From the NCBI GenBank assembly GCA_034670405.1, contig JAXDDX010000043.1:2926001-2990000 (forward strand): DNA of 64,000 nt, given 5' to 3'. A model generated the notes under the pieces. That model was not told the DNA's origin. It saw nothing but the letters and a program-made list of their open reading frames with translations, and did no database searches. This document shows, piece after piece, positions 20,920-33,086 of the stretch; the first letter of the stretch is position 1, and each line of letters opens with the position of its first letter. The position numbers were made by a program, and so were the translations under genes. The DNA is from Hoplostethus atlanticus (lineage: Eukaryota; Chordata; Actinopteri; Trachichthyiformes; Trachichthyidae).

Positions 20920-20920
<1 letters not shown>

Positions 20921-20969
<49 letters not shown>
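20921..20969 (+). repeat. (TG)n microsatellite
   Basis: About 24 TG units. A shorter interrupted TG array lies at 21054-21095. Confidence 0.95.
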
Positions 20970-20973
<4 letters not shown>

Positions 20974-21292
20974 TACAAGGTGCCCGCCATGCCGAACAAA
21001 ACATCTCAAGGAAACATCAAAGGCCCCCCACTTGCGTCCCCCAAACTGAAGACTTGTGTGTGTGTGTATGTGCGTGCATGTGTGTGTGTGTGTATTATTC
21101 CTTCGCCTTCGCTGCACCTTATCTGCTGGGGGTGACGGGCGGACGGGACTGGCGGTCTTTTGCTGGCGAGTCATCTGGAAACAAAGGAGCGTTTTGTCTG
21201 CCTCGAAAAACATCAGACACCGGGGGATTGGTCGCGACTCGGGTACAATGGGGCCACCGCCACATCCTAACCCACCCCTGGGGCCCCAGCAC

Positions 21293-21405
21293 ACACACAC
21301 ACACACACTCCCACGTATGAATAAACTCTCACTTATACACACACACACACACACTCCCACGTATGAATAAACTCTCACTTATACACACACACACACACAC
21401 ACACC
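21293..21405 (+). repeat. 46-bp tandem duplication embedded in CA arrays
   Basis: The phrase TCCCACGTATGAATAAACTC starts at 21309 and again at 21355, each copy followed by TCACTTATA and a CA run. The two copies appear identical apart from CA length, so the duplication is recent. Confidence 0.9.
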
Positions 21406-21553
21406 ATTTATGTGTCAGAAGATGAGATGACTTTTTCTTGAGGTTACTGTTCTCATGTATAGCGTGTGTCTTCATTCATGCTTGTGTGCCTGACGTGGAA
21501 ACTGCCCTGTGGCGCATAAATAAAGTTAACTGAATTCAATGGAGCCAAAAGGA

Positions 21554-21555
<2 letters not shown>

Positions 21556-21609
<54 letters not shown>

Positions 21610-21690
21610 CACACAATCTAAAGAGGTAAGAAAGCATGTCATGACAGATGTTCTACTGTCTAATAGAGAGGATTAACACACATGCATTCA

Positions 21691-21731
<41 letters not shown>
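21556..21731 (+). repeat. Two long (CA)n arrays
   Basis: Arrays at 21556-21615 (one interruption) and 21690-21731, separated by unique sequence. Confidence 0.95.
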
Positions 21732-21733
<2 letters not shown>

Positions 21734-22044
21734 TTACCTTTTATTGTGAGACATTTTGAGAAAGAGAAGATGTTACATGTGGTTATATTACAGTAATTAA
21801 ATGACTACACCAACTTTGTGGGTACGGTTTAGTTCCTGTAGGCAACTAGCATCAATACAGAGTTGCTGTTGTCTTTTTCACATAAACAGTAAGTTGACCA
21901 ACGGACCAGTTTCCTAAAAAGGTTGCTGTAGACCTTTTTTTTATTTTAGCGGCGTTCTCTCTCAAAAAACACAATGCACTTGTTAAAACTGAATCCCGGG
22001 ATTGATTTCTGACGTGTGAACAGGTGATTTCTGCAATAGAGTGC

Positions 22045-22125
22045 CAGAATAGAGCAAGAATAGAGCCACAATAGAGCCAGGATAGAGCCAGAATAGACCC
22101 ACAATAGAGTCACAATAGAGCCAGC
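22045..22125 (+). repeat. 11-bp minisatellite (AATAGAGCCAC)n
   Basis: About seven diverged copies of an 11-bp unit in non-coding DNA. Confidence 0.85.
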
Positions 22126-22303
22126 CTCAATCCTATCATTCATTTTCTTTTATGAGCACGGGAAGTCTTCCAGCAGCCGTTCCTGCTGCCTCCATTGACA
22201 AAAACACACAAACCTGGCAGAAGATGAGAGGGACTCGGCTAACAAACCACACCTAGACACACCACTACTACGGTGTCACACACAAAAGTGTTTTCTCTCT
22301 CTC

Positions 22304-22308
<5 letters not shown>

Positions 22309-22344
<36 letters not shown>

Positions 22345-22426
22345 GAAACCAACTAGTTCATTCCCACCCATCCCTTCCTCTCTCCACTGACCTGGCTCAT
22401 CAGTCCTACTGACCTCTCTAGCCTCC

Positions 22427-22474
<48 letters not shown>

Positions 22475-22475
22475 A

Positions 22476-22506
<31 letters not shown>

Positions 22507-22533
22507 CACACCACACACACCACACACACACAC
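22309..22533 (+). repeat. (CA)n arrays with CCACACACAC interruptions
   Basis: A CA array at 22309-22343 and a longer compound array at 22430-22533 broken by regularly spaced CACCACAC units. Confidence 0.93.
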
Positions 22534-23865
22534 GGCTGAGGATGTGCTGACAGGGAAGAGAGTGCCGGCTCTTAATTAGCAGGAAGTGGCGGTGTCAGGG
22601 TGTCGCGGGCGTGTCGCAGGGACGAGCGGGGCTGGTCCGTCCCTCTATTGATTCCCCCCGGGAATGCTTTGTGGCCGCTTTCCCAGCATCAAATGCCTGC
22701 CTGCCGCTCGCCGGCGGACCGCAGCCATTTTCCTCCCCGCCGTGTTTTGATTCCCTCTTAAATGAGAAACACAGCCATTAAGAGACTCAGATGTTCTTGC
22801 TCTGACCCCCGCTAGAAAGGGGGAAGTGGGCGGGGGGGGGCGGGGTGTGATGGGGATAAAGGAGAAGGGACATCCTAATTGGCAATTTGGGATCCTCCAT
22901 AGCGGGTGGGCACTCGAGTAAGAAATGATGTGGCCTCCCCGCTTTCATCTGTCCATCCCCTCCTCATCTTTCCCCCCCATGCCGGTTTTCTCTCTCTCTG
23001 AGTAGCTCTTGCTACCATTTCCTTTCTTGCATGTCGGGTCTTTAACTCGGTGCTTGCACACACACACACACACACACACTGTTCAATCATGAGTGTATAC
23101 GGGTGGTCTATGGGTCTGTCGGCGGCGGCCAGCCGGTGCGGCTTTGCGGAGCAAGTCTTCCCAGGATGCGTTGTAACTGTCAAGGAGGGCGACCTCGGCT
23201 TCCTTTTAAAACCCCGCCGAGCAGAACGTTTATTTAGGGAAGCACAGGGGAAAGGGGGAGGGGGGGGGGGGGGGGGGCGACAGGACGGACCCACGTGGCC
23301 CTGGCCTCAACATCAAAGGCCTGACTAGACAAGGCGGGAGGGAAAAGAGGGAGAGAGTGACAGAGAAAAAGAGAGAGAGAAAGAGCCACAAGTACCACAT
23401 TCCTCTTTTTTTTTCCTCCCTGGATTGTTATTATACATTTCACGGAGACCAGCGTTGCCCTTCTTGCTTTTCCAGTATTAACATTATGAAATGTCTTGCC
23501 AGTAATCACCAATAAACCAATGGAAGTATTACGAGGCTGGCTCGGTGTCGCCGTCCTGTCACACGTTTCAATACCAGCTTGGTAACCTGACCCTGACCCT
23601 GTTACAGAACCGAGGAGGCAAAAGGTTTCGTTAAGTGAAGAGGAAGCAGGAGCAACAACAACCACTGGTGAGATAGACGCTCCCAGTCACCTCCACCAGG
23701 TGATTCTGCCCAGGTATCACAATATTGATAATGATATACTGATGATGCCTATGACACCTTAGCCAACTGTTCACTGCAACACTGAAACAAAAGGGCATTC
23801 CCATGTTAGTGTGAACACCACAACACGACGCTCTGTCTTGCTGCTTTTCGAACCCGTCTGTGTCT
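22534..23865. other. Non-coding interval
   Basis: A GC-rich part at 22560-22860 with G runs, a CA array at 23056-23080, a 16-G run at about 23262-23277, then unique sequence. No supported gene. Confidence 0.5.
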
Positions 23866-23953
23866 CTGTCTGCCTGTCTGTCTGTTTGTCTGTCTGCCTG
23901 TCTGTCTGTCTGTCTGTCTGTCTGCCTGTCTGTCTGTCTGTCTGTCTGTCTGT
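23866..23953 (+). repeat. (TCTG/CCTG)n tetranucleotide array
   Basis: About 21 TCTG-type units with CCTG variants. Confidence 0.93.
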
Positions 23954-24089
23954 CGAGCCACGCCGGGCCGGGGGAGGGTTAAATGTTGCCGCATGGGAGA
24001 CGCACACAAACACACACATGCGGACACACACACACTCCCTGCCTTCCATAACTCCATATTGTCCGCGAGTGCCAAGGGTGGAACCTTCC

Positions 24090-24336
24090 TCCCTCCCTCC
24101 CTCCCTTCCCTCCCTCCATCTCTCTCTCTCTCTCCCTCCCCTCCCTGAGTGCCGGTGCTCGGTCGGCCGCAGGGCTGAGGAATGTGTGAGAGCCATGTGT
24201 CAAATCCCCAGACTGTGGGAAAGTGCTGCTCTCTGCTGAACTCCCTCCCTCCCTCCCTCCCTCCCTCCCTCGCTCGCTTTTTTCGTTGGACCACTCTCCA
24301 GTCGAGCGCCCTGCCCCGCTCCAACCCTGTGTGTTT

Positions 24337-24367
<31 letters not shown>

Positions 24368-24368
24368 C
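24090..24368 (+). repeat. CCCT-type and TG arrays
   Basis: CCCT tetranucleotide arrays at about 24090-24115 and 24241-24271, a CT run at 24120-24135 and a TG array at 24337-24368. Confidence 0.88.
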
Positions 24369-25089
24369 GCGTGCCTGCCTGCCTGCCTCGCAGCACACAG
24401 GAAGTGAGCATAGAGCGTCTGCCAGTGGCGCTCCGCCTGGAACTAGCACTTCCTGCAGACAGTTTCTATGCCAACACCAAGCCGTTCCTCAACACACACA
24501 TACGTACACACACAAACACACACATGCAACCTCCTCAACCCTTGGCAGCAGCAGCCAAAACGCTCAGAGGAGGAGGGAGGAGGAGGAGGGAGGAGGAGGG
24601 AGGCTGCTCTTTACCTCTCTTTCTCTGTGTTTATCTCTGTATCCCGTTTCCCTTTCGTTCTCTCTCTCTCTCTCTGTTAGCTCTGCCTCTTCCTCTTTAA
24701 CACAAACATTGACATCTTCCCTCGCTCTGTGTACACGGCTTTCGTTGCTTTGAGCATCCGGAGCCGAGGCTGCACCGCCAGTTTCCCTGCCGCTTGCCAA
24801 CAAGCCTGATATTTGCTGCAAATGGGCATCGATAGTTCAGCGCGAAGCTCTCCCCCGTCTCCCCGCCGGCGAGCCTCTTGGTAGAGAGTTCACATTGCGA
24901 TCACACAGTTTGCACATGAGGGAAAAGTGCATGACTGCTGTATTGTGTCCACGTGCGCTAGCTTGTAGCCTCGAGTCTGGCCGGTCTCGCCTGACCTTTT
25001 GACCCTTCCGCCTTCTTCTTCTTCCTTTCTTTCCCTCCGTCTCTTTCTCCCTCTTTCTGTCTCAATTCAATTCAATTCTCACTTTATAC

Positions 25090-25235
25090 TGTACGGTATT
25101 TTATACTTACTATATTTGTTATATTTGGTCTTTATTTTTGTCATGTGCTGCTGCTGTCTTGACCAGGTCCACGTGAAAAAGAGATGTTTTAATCTCAGTG
25201 GGACTAACCTGGTTAAATAAAGGTTAAATAAAACA
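25090..25235 (+). mobile_element. Non-LTR retrotransposon 3' end
   Basis: TTGACCAGGTCCACGTGAAA, then AGAGATGTTTTAATCTCAGT and a terminal repeated GGTTAAATAAA. I recognise this as a common dispersed 3' terminus in fish genomes. No reverse-transcriptase sequence is present. The exact LINE clade is uncertain. Confidence 0.55.
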
Positions 25236-25757
25236 TAAACATTGCCAAAGCATGAGGAAGAAAATAACCGTTTATAACCTTGATGACAGATATTAGTCTG
25301 CACAACTCAGTAAACTTGAATTAACAACTGCAAGACACCAGTTGATCAAGTCTTCACTGGTTGCCCAGGTCTTGGCACGCTGCTATGAACTGTGCTGCTA
25401 TTATACCACATTTTGGCATTTCACCAAGGAGGTACGGTTCTGGGTTGTGGTCTTGCTTTTGAATTCTTGATGCATTAGGGTATTTTCTGGGAGGGAAATT
25501 CCATTTCCTTTCCATTTAGCAGAATGAACCCAGCCTGTCCTCTCTGGGAAGCTTGTGTAAGGCAGCCTTGCTCAATGGCCAAGCGGTGTTCACAGAGTCA
25601 GGGTTTCCTAGTTTGTCTCTGGTCAGCAGGTGGAGCAGAGCGATGTGTCTGTCAATCATCCCATGCTCCTCTGCAACAAGGCCTAAAAATACACTCCTTA
25701 CACCTGCCTCGCCCAGCCCACCCGTATGTCATAAAACATGTCTGCTGAGACACACAC

Positions 25758-25759
<2 letters not shown>

Positions 25760-25826
<67 letters not shown>
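25760..25826 (+). repeat. (CT)n(CA)n compound microsatellite
   Basis: An interrupted CT array passes into about 18 CA units. Confidence 0.95.
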
Positions 25827-25827
<1 letters not shown>

Positions 25828-26116
25828 CATACTGATGACATAAGCAGTCCGTTACTCTCTTGATACGTTTCCCAGCTGGAGGAAGAGGAGCAGATCTGTT
25901 GTTTCCTGTTAGAAACGTCCAGAAAGCCGCAAAAAATCTGACCCCTGGTCAGATCCCGCCCCGGCCCCTCAGACCCACAGATCAGCCCCCTGGGATCTGT
26001 CCCGGCTGACCTGAGGCGACCCTAGTTTAGTTATGAATGAGGTGATAGTTTTCATACACACATCCTTTACATCACATTCCTTTTGATATTTATCTGTTGG
26101 AAATCCTTATTAAGTA

Positions 26117-26536
26117 TCACATATTTAATTCTCTTCTACTTTACTGTCTATCTAACCTATAGATCAGTTCACATATTTATCTCTCTTCTACTTTACTGTC
26201 TATCTAACCTATAGATCAGTTCACATATTTATCTCTCTTCTACTTTACTGTCTATCTAACTTATAGATCAGTTCACATATTTATCTCTCTTCTACTTTAC
26301 TGTCTATCTAACCTATAGATCAGTTCACATATTTATCTCTCTTCTACTTTACTGTCTATCTAACCTATAGATCAGTTCACATATTTATCACTCTTCTACT
26401 TTACTGTCTATCTAACCTATAGATCAGTTCACATATTTATCACTCTTCTACTTTACTGTCTATCTAACCTATAGATCAGTTCACATATTTATCTCTCTTC
26501 TACTTTACTGTCTATCTAACCTATAGATCAGTTCAT
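26117..26536 (+). repeat. 52-bp minisatellite, eight copies
   Basis: Copies of CTCTTCTACTTTACTG start at 26131, 26183, 26235, 26287, 26339, 26391, 26443 and 26495, an exact 52-bp period. Each unit also contains CTATAGATCAGTTCACATAT. Copies differ at only a few positions (ATCTCTC versus ATCACTC, AACCTAT versus AACTTAT). AT-rich and non-coding. Confidence 0.96.
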
Positions 26537-26604
26537 GTATTATTTCTGCATTATTCTTATTATTGTCATTCACTTTTCTGTCAAATACTTTTTAATTTGT
26601 TTGT

Positions 26605-26900
26605 GCTTAGTATTAGTATTAGTACTAGCATTAGCATTAGTATTAGCATTAGTATTAGTAATAGTATTAGCATTAGCATTAGTATTAGCATTAGCATTAG
26701 TATTAGTAATAGTATTAGCATTAGCATTAGAATCAGCATTAGCATTAGTATTAGTATTAGCATTAGCATTAGCATTAGTATTAGCATTAGTATTAGCATT
26801 AGTATTAGCATTAGTATTAGTATTAGTATTAGCATTAGTATTAGCATTAGTACTTGTACTAGTATTAGTATTAGCGTTAGTATTAGGGTTAGTATTAGTT
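26605..26900 (+). repeat. 6-bp array (ATTAGT/ATTAGC)n
   Basis: About 49 hexamers with T/C alternation at the last position and rare variants such as one TTAGGG. All frames stay open because the unit is a multiple of three. Confidence 0.94.
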
Positions 26901-26980
26901 CAAGGTGTCAACTTTTTCCCAAAAGTAGACAATTGACAATTGACATAAAAACCTAAAATATAAAAAATGCAACAAAAAAA

Positions 26981-27000
26981 GTAGCAGTAGTAGTAGCAGC

Positions 27001-27034
<34 letters not shown>

Positions 27035-27035
27035 A
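26981..27035 (+). repeat. (AGT)n triplet array
   Basis: About 18 AGT/AGC triplets, the third tandem array in 0.9 kb. Confidence 0.93.
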
Positions 27036-27243
27036 TACTATTACTGGATAAAAACATGAGCGCATGATTTCTCTTATCTTGGAAGTGATGTGCTCACTTT
27101 TTACAGTCGACTTGCCAGGTTGTGATAAATCATGTGCCCATCAAACTGTCCAAATACTGGCAAACGTATCGGGCCTGTTAATGGAAGAAGGCTTTAATAT
27201 ATTTCCTCACTGTGTCTGCATAACACCATCTCTCAGCAGCACT

Positions 27244-27328
27244 CACACACACACACACACACGCGCACACACACACACGCACACACACTCACTCACACAC
27301 ACTCACTCACACACACTCACTCACACAC
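27244..27328 (+). repeat. (CA)n with CACACTCA units
   Basis: A CA array with CG interruptions passes into ACTCACTCACACAC units. Confidence 0.93.
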
Positions 27329-27489
27329 AGCTACCCTGAGCGCGAGCCAGGCGCCAAGAGCAGCTCCCCAACCCGTCCAAATCTCCCTCCTCCACATCTA
27401 CACATGGACCGGGCCAAATACCCCCACAGAAATAAAATACAAATACCCCTGGGAGGGGTAGAAAGAGAGAGAAGGAAGGAGAAAGAATA

Positions 27490-27491
<2 letters not shown>

Positions 27492-27549
<58 letters not shown>

Positions 27550-27853
27550 TATACCATTGCTGGTCCAAGGATGGGTGCAATTTAAGTCAACCAGTGGGAA
27601 GGATAAGTGGCCCAGGGTTACGCACACACACACACACACACACACATACACAGTCCTGGCTCTATCTCCTGGTTGAATAAGCAGTCTCTGTGCCATATTG
27701 GTTTGGGCCTCCCCCCCTCCGGTGCTGGACCTTGTTAGCCTGCCAACCTTCAGTCTCATTCCCACACTCCCATCTCTGGCTCTGTGGTTGGGCCAGCCAC
27801 AGGGCGCTGGGATTCCCCCTCATCAGACACACACACACACACACACACACACA
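27492..27853. repeat. TG and CA arrays
   Basis: A 54-bp TG array at 27492-27545, then CA arrays at 27620-27650 and 27829-27853. Confidence 0.95.
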
Positions 27854-28454
27854 CCCCTCCATCGCCATCAGCTTGGGAGGAGGCCATTCCATGTCCGTTT
27901 AACCCTTGGCGTTCACTCGTTCACTCCTAACCAACCATTCTCTCCTCTATTCCCACACACTGTCTCTTCTCTGTAGCCAAACCTTCGCCTCTCTTCCTCT
28001 GTGGTGGTTGGGCGGCGATGAGGTAATGGAGGGGGGGCGGTGTTACGGTTGGTGGGATGTTTCTCCGTGGTTCTTTGAGGTGCGCGTGGCTATCTCAGGT
28101 TCTGTCATGGTGATCTTAGATAACGCTGCCACCCTGCCTGGTGTGTTTTCAGCAGCGTTGGCAGGAAGGAGGTTTGTAGATTTGTGCCTCCTTGGGTTTT
28201 TACCCCACAGGTTCCTCCTTTGTTTATTTTGGCGACATCTTTGGTGCTCGGTGCTCGTCGCTGTGATGTTTCTGCGCTGCTCTTCCCAGAGATCACCTGT
28301 CAATCAAACAGTGTGTCCAGCACTGTGACGTCTTTTTTCTTGATGGACTTTGAGTTTCTGTAGGTGGCGCTCTTTTCTTTGTCTGTTCAGCCACGGTGGC
28401 TATCGCTGCTCATGCTAACTACCCAGTTCTTCTTCTGTTTATTCCAAACAAAAT

Positions 28455-28500
28455 GTAAAACGATAGATAGATAGATGCTCTTTATTGTCCCCGTCAGATG
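28455..28500 (-). mobile_element. LINE-type 3' tail, minus orientation
   Basis: GATAGATAGATAGATG followed by CTCTTTATTGTCCCCGT. In reverse this is GGGGACAATAAAGAG followed by (CTAT)n, the typical 3' end of fish L2-like LINEs. The element body is not recognisable. Confidence 0.5.
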
Positions 28501-30483
28501 ATATTTCCTGGAAAGACCAAAGCAAACTATTGTGTAATATCAACCAGTGATAGAAAGCAACCATTTTTTCACATGAAAATATTGCGGATTATTACTGTAA
28601 ATAATCTACCAAGCCAGCTGAGCCCAAACTGGCCGTGGTGTTGATATATTACTGCTGATGATGGTGCCGACTGTGCTTGACCTGCATACTCACTTTGCCC
28701 CCGAAGCGACTGGAACAGCTCACAGTAGAAAGGCTGCAAGAATGAGGAAGTAGTGACTGAAAGCGTCTTCAGGCAGCAGGAGCGGCGAACAGAGGCCTCC
28801 TTCATTCCTCATGTGCTCGGTGGTCTGCAGCGGTGAGGCAGCGCCGCCTCATTAGAGGGTTAATTGCCGAAGTAAATTATTGTGTGAGTGGTTTCCTTCC
28901 ACTCCCTCCGCTCCCATGCACGCCGGCTGATAAGACGCTACACACCCAACATACCGCGGCATGACTGGATGACCATTAACGCCCATAACAACCACTGCTT
29001 GACCTTACTGGCAGTGGGGGAAAGAGCGCGCGTACGTCAAGACTGCATCTGTGTGTGGATCATAGTTGTGGTTTAGACAATGATCAAGAAATGGAAATGA
29101 CTTGTGTGTGTGGGGTTTGGCCAGAGAGCTCCCACAGCAGACCTCTGATGTGTGTTTCACTCTGGAGTCCAAATTGGAGCGAGCTGGTGAGGTTTGATTG
29201 ATTTGATTCATTCTGGGCAAAAACAAGTATACTTGTAGTATATGTGTATACTATACACATATATATATATATATCTCTGTACCCATGGAGGTATTAAAAA
29301 CACATGTGCAGTGCGGTTCTGGGCAGGAAGGCGGGGGGGTGCAGAGGGAGGATGGGAAACCACCTGCATTCATGATGTATGATACCCAGCTCATCCCCAT
29401 CATTCCCACCATCCACAAGCTACAGCAGCACTGAGGCGAGGAGTTAAAGGGGAATACCAGAGTCACTTCTGTCTACATCTAGTTTACATTACCTCAGTCA
29501 TTTTGCTGTCTGTAGTGATTTTTTAACCTTTACTCGTTTTCTGTCCGTTTTAAAACCTCACGGTGTCAACGCTAGCTTGAAACGAGCTTCGTTTTAAGGG
29601 CGTGTGAAGGATGTGTGAGTGATGCGTGCAGCACATACAGTAAAACATGAAACAACTGTATTTGCATGACACTTTTTTTCAACAACGTATCGCGCTCAAA
29701 ACAAACACTTACAAATAAGCATCTATAAAAGGGAAGACTTGCACTGCAGGCTCCATTAAAGCCCACTTAGCAGTCCTGCCAGAGGAAGCTCAGTTTTATA
29801 GCAGCGCGGGGGTCAAGAGAGGGCAGATGATTTACAGCCGGCAGAGGGCTGGACAAGCTCAAACACCAGTAAATATTCTGGAAAACAGAGTTTAAACAAT
29901 CTCTAACTGTGCCACTAACCATTAATTGACCATTAAATCATGACATCATAGAAATAGCTGAGATATTTCAACGTAGAAAATGTATTTGGGCAGGTTAGTG
30001 GGGTCCGTGTGGGCAGATGGAACTAGAAACTTTATTTTTCTGAGAGCTGAGGTCATGCCGGCTGCGTGACGATGAGGTAAAGGAGGCGGGAGAGTTATGG
30101 CTGGCGATGTGGATTACCACGGGGTGTCTCTACGGTCTGAGGTTACCGCGGTAACGTCGCGTTAACCGACTGATGTTGTGATGGAAAGGAACGTACGCAA
30201 TTAAGACGGCTAGGACACGTGACCTGCAGGTGGGGGATACCTGATCATGTCACAGACAGAGGGGGTGGTGGAGCAGAGAGGAGAAGAGGGTGAGGAGAAA
30301 CAGAGAGGGGAGGTAGAGGGGAGGAGGGGGAGGAGGGCGTCTTATCAGCCCTGCGAGCTGTGAGTGATCTAAGTGGGCTGGGAGAGGAGAGGAGGGCCTC
30401 TGTTGTACCCTGTGATCCATTGCTATGCTTTATGGCACGCTCCAGATCCCTATCAGTGTGGGAAAGACTGGGAGGCTGCTGTG
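28501..30483. other. Non-coding interval
   Basis: Mostly unique sequence without a supported gene. It includes a perfect 12-bp-arm palindrome at 29239-29263 next to a short AT array. Confidence 0.5.
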
Positions 30484-30486
30484 TGT

Positions 30487-30542
<56 letters not shown>

Positions 30543-30719
30543 ACGTGCATGCTTGTTTGGTTTGTTGCAGTTTCTGCCACTACAGCAATCAAGAGGGCTG
30601 AGGCCTGTGTTTATGTCTGTATATAGTGTGTGTGTGTGTGTGTGTGTGTAGGTGTGGGTGCGTGGGTGTGTAGTTTCTTAGTTTCTGCCACTAAAGCCGT
30701 CAAGAGGGCAGAGCTTGTT

Positions 30720-30784
<65 letters not shown>

Positions 30785-30885
30785 GGCTGCCTGATAAGGA
30801 CTATAAACAAGTACAGCCAACAGCAGGCAGGCAGGTTCACCCACACTCACGATAAGACAGAACTTTGACCCCGCACAAGCTTAAT

Positions 30886-30950
<65 letters not shown>

Positions 30951-31218
30951 TAAATGATGCCATAAACTAAAATATGCTTCTGTATGCCATTCCAGCATCT
31001 GTGCTCCAAGTGCCATAGAGAGCTCCTCCCTTGCTCCCCTCGTCACCAGGTGGCTGTAAAGAGACTCATCTCTCATCAGTACCGTCCTGTCCTGAGGGCC
31101 CTGAACTACCCATCCTTCATACCTGCTGACTTCATCCACCATTGACGGATGCTCACACTGCATGATTTCACTGAGTGAGGCCTCATAAAGACGATAAGAA
31201 CTCTGAGTAGGGCTATGC

Positions 31219-31276
<58 letters not shown>
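30484..31276. repeat. Cluster of long TG/CA arrays
   Basis: TG at 30484-30540, TG at 30627-30649, (TG)n(AG)n at 30725-30782, CA at 30891-30947 and TG at 31221-31276. The phrase GTTTCTGCCACTA(A/C)AGC precedes both the second and third TG arrays (about 30569 and 30675), showing a local duplication of about 100 bp. Confidence 0.93.
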
Positions 31277-31278
<2 letters not shown>

Positions 31279-31504
31279 AAGAGAGAGGAAGCAGACCTCC
31301 CCCCCTGCTAGATGCCAGCCGGGTGATGCAGATGCTCTCGCGCCTCAATAAACCCGTGGCGGGGTCGTGGGGTGATGAGGTCACGGCTAAATTGGTGGTA
31401 GGTTCAGCTATTAGCTGAGTCACAGATGAGTTCATAAGAGAGGCCCGCTGCAGGGGGGCGTTGGGTAAATCATGCTCCATTTCACCCAGGCGATACATAT
31501 GCCC

Positions 31505-31686
31505 GCACACACACACACACACACACAACACACAGACGCATGCTCTGACGCCACACACACCCAGACACATGCAGACACCAGACTCCACAGTGACACACTC
31601 CATCAGGGCCAGTGTGAGTCACCTGGGCAGCCTAGTAGACAAGCAGCCTGAGGCGAGGCGGGTGAAATGTGTGTGTGTGTGTGTGT

Positions 31687-31717
<31 letters not shown>
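31505..31717. repeat. CA and TG arrays, last before the repeat-poor interval
   Basis: CA at 31505-31530 and TG at 31669-31717 (one interruption). The next dinucleotide array of comparable length is at 46349. Confidence 0.93.
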
Positions 31718-31718
<1 letters not shown>

Positions 31719-32300
31719 TGGCTCCAGTGATATCATCATTAGGAGACAGCGCGGGCCGAGCCGCCTGATGGACGGCACACTCCATTCCCCTCCTGATCCG
31801 ACGACCTCTTACCCGCACCGGCCAGCAGCAGCACTACTTCATAACAAAAAAAAACCCCGACAGAACAAAGAAGAAATGAAAAGAAGGGGCAGCAGGGAGG
31901 GAGATGGCAGGAGAGGAGAAGAAGGCGGGTCGTGGCCCCGTGTTACGCCAGCCTCTAGACACCACGGGGAGGAGATCAGCAGCCATTTACACACAGACAT
32001 TAAACAGCCATTAGATCAATACTATGGATGGGCCCTGCCTTTAAGTCACACATATCATCTGCTTTACGATCAGCCATAACCACGATGGAGAGCCGCTCTC
32101 GTAAAGAACAGTCACAGATAGAAGGACACAGGAGACGGCGTTCAGGTTCATCTGTGGGTATTTCTATCTGCCACTAAAACAAGTACAAAAATAATGAAAT
32201 GAAAACATTAAATGATTTATTGGTGAATCGTTACCACATTCATTTTGAGACGTTAGTATAACTGCAGGAAACACGTCCACTGCCAAGAAGACTGGCAGCC

Positions 32301-32390
32301 TCTACCAGCCTCTACCAGCCTCTACCAGCCTCTACCAGCCTCTACCAGCCTCTACCAGCCTCTACCAGCCTCTACCAGCCTCTACCAGCC
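32301..32390 (+). repeat. 10-bp minisatellite (TCTACCAGCC), nine perfect copies
   Basis: Nine identical head-to-tail units, flanked by partial copies. Perfect identity points to recent expansion or active homogenisation. Confidence 0.96.
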
Positions 32391-32814
32391 TCCACACTGC
32401 CACCAGATCAGATTTGGCTGGATTTCTTTACGGCACAAAACAGGAACTAAAGCTTTCTTGAAATTGCAGTTTGTGGAACAAGTGAAAGGCCAATCACTTC
32501 CAACAGTTATCCTCTTCAGTAAAGCCAAAGAGAAAACCTTTGACCAAAGCACCAAAACACTAACTATCAATACATATCAATACAAATCCTCTCAACCACG
32601 GTGTCATATAGGAATCTAGTATCACAATTCATCTGATGCTGATATATTGATGTTTAAAATGCTACAAGCAGCACCTTTAAGGTCCCCCCTCCCTTCTGGT
32701 TCAGTCCAGGGGTTCCTCTTATGCTGCAAAATCAGAAACTACCAGTGTGGATCTGTGGATCAAAAACCCCAGGGGTGAAACATGGATCCACAAGACGCCT
32801 TTTACAGTACTTGC

Positions 32815-32896
32815 TTTTATTCCTGTTTTTTATTGTTATGTACCAAACACATACTTGGCAATAAAACTGATTCTGATTCTGATTCTGATTCTGATG
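32815..32896 (+). mobile_element. LINE 3' end with (ATTCTG)n tail
   Basis: TTGTTATGTACCAAACACAT, then ACTTGGCAATAAAACTG and four ATTCTG units. This is a familiar 3' terminus of fish L2/CR1-group LINEs, which end in short tandem repeats in place of poly-A. Only the tail is present. Confidence 0.6.
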
Positions 32897-33086
32897 TTTG
32901 TGTGGCTGGTTTCTGATGCAATCTTAACCCGATAGGCGAGACCGAGAATTAAAAAATGATACCTGCACACCTGGTTTATTCAGTAGCGTTTGAACCGTTA
33001 CTGAACATTATCATTGGTCATTTAACATCACTGCATCGTTGGGAATGTGTGGCAAATTAAACTGGATTGATTTTCTACACAACCCT

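Noticed and set aside
23866-23953. CRISPR-like repeat structure
   Set aside because: It is a plain tetranucleotide microsatellite without spacers, in vertebrate DNA.
26605-26900. Interstitial telomere repeat
   Set aside because: The unit is ATTAGT/ATTAGC. Only a single TTAGGG occurs, so it is not a telomeric array.
58-30465. Scattered TGTGGGAA words (about 58, 422, 7129, 18244, 24216, 30462) as distal RBPJ sites
   Set aside because: An 8-mer with this degeneracy is expected about this often by chance in 64 kb. Only the promoter pair has supporting context.
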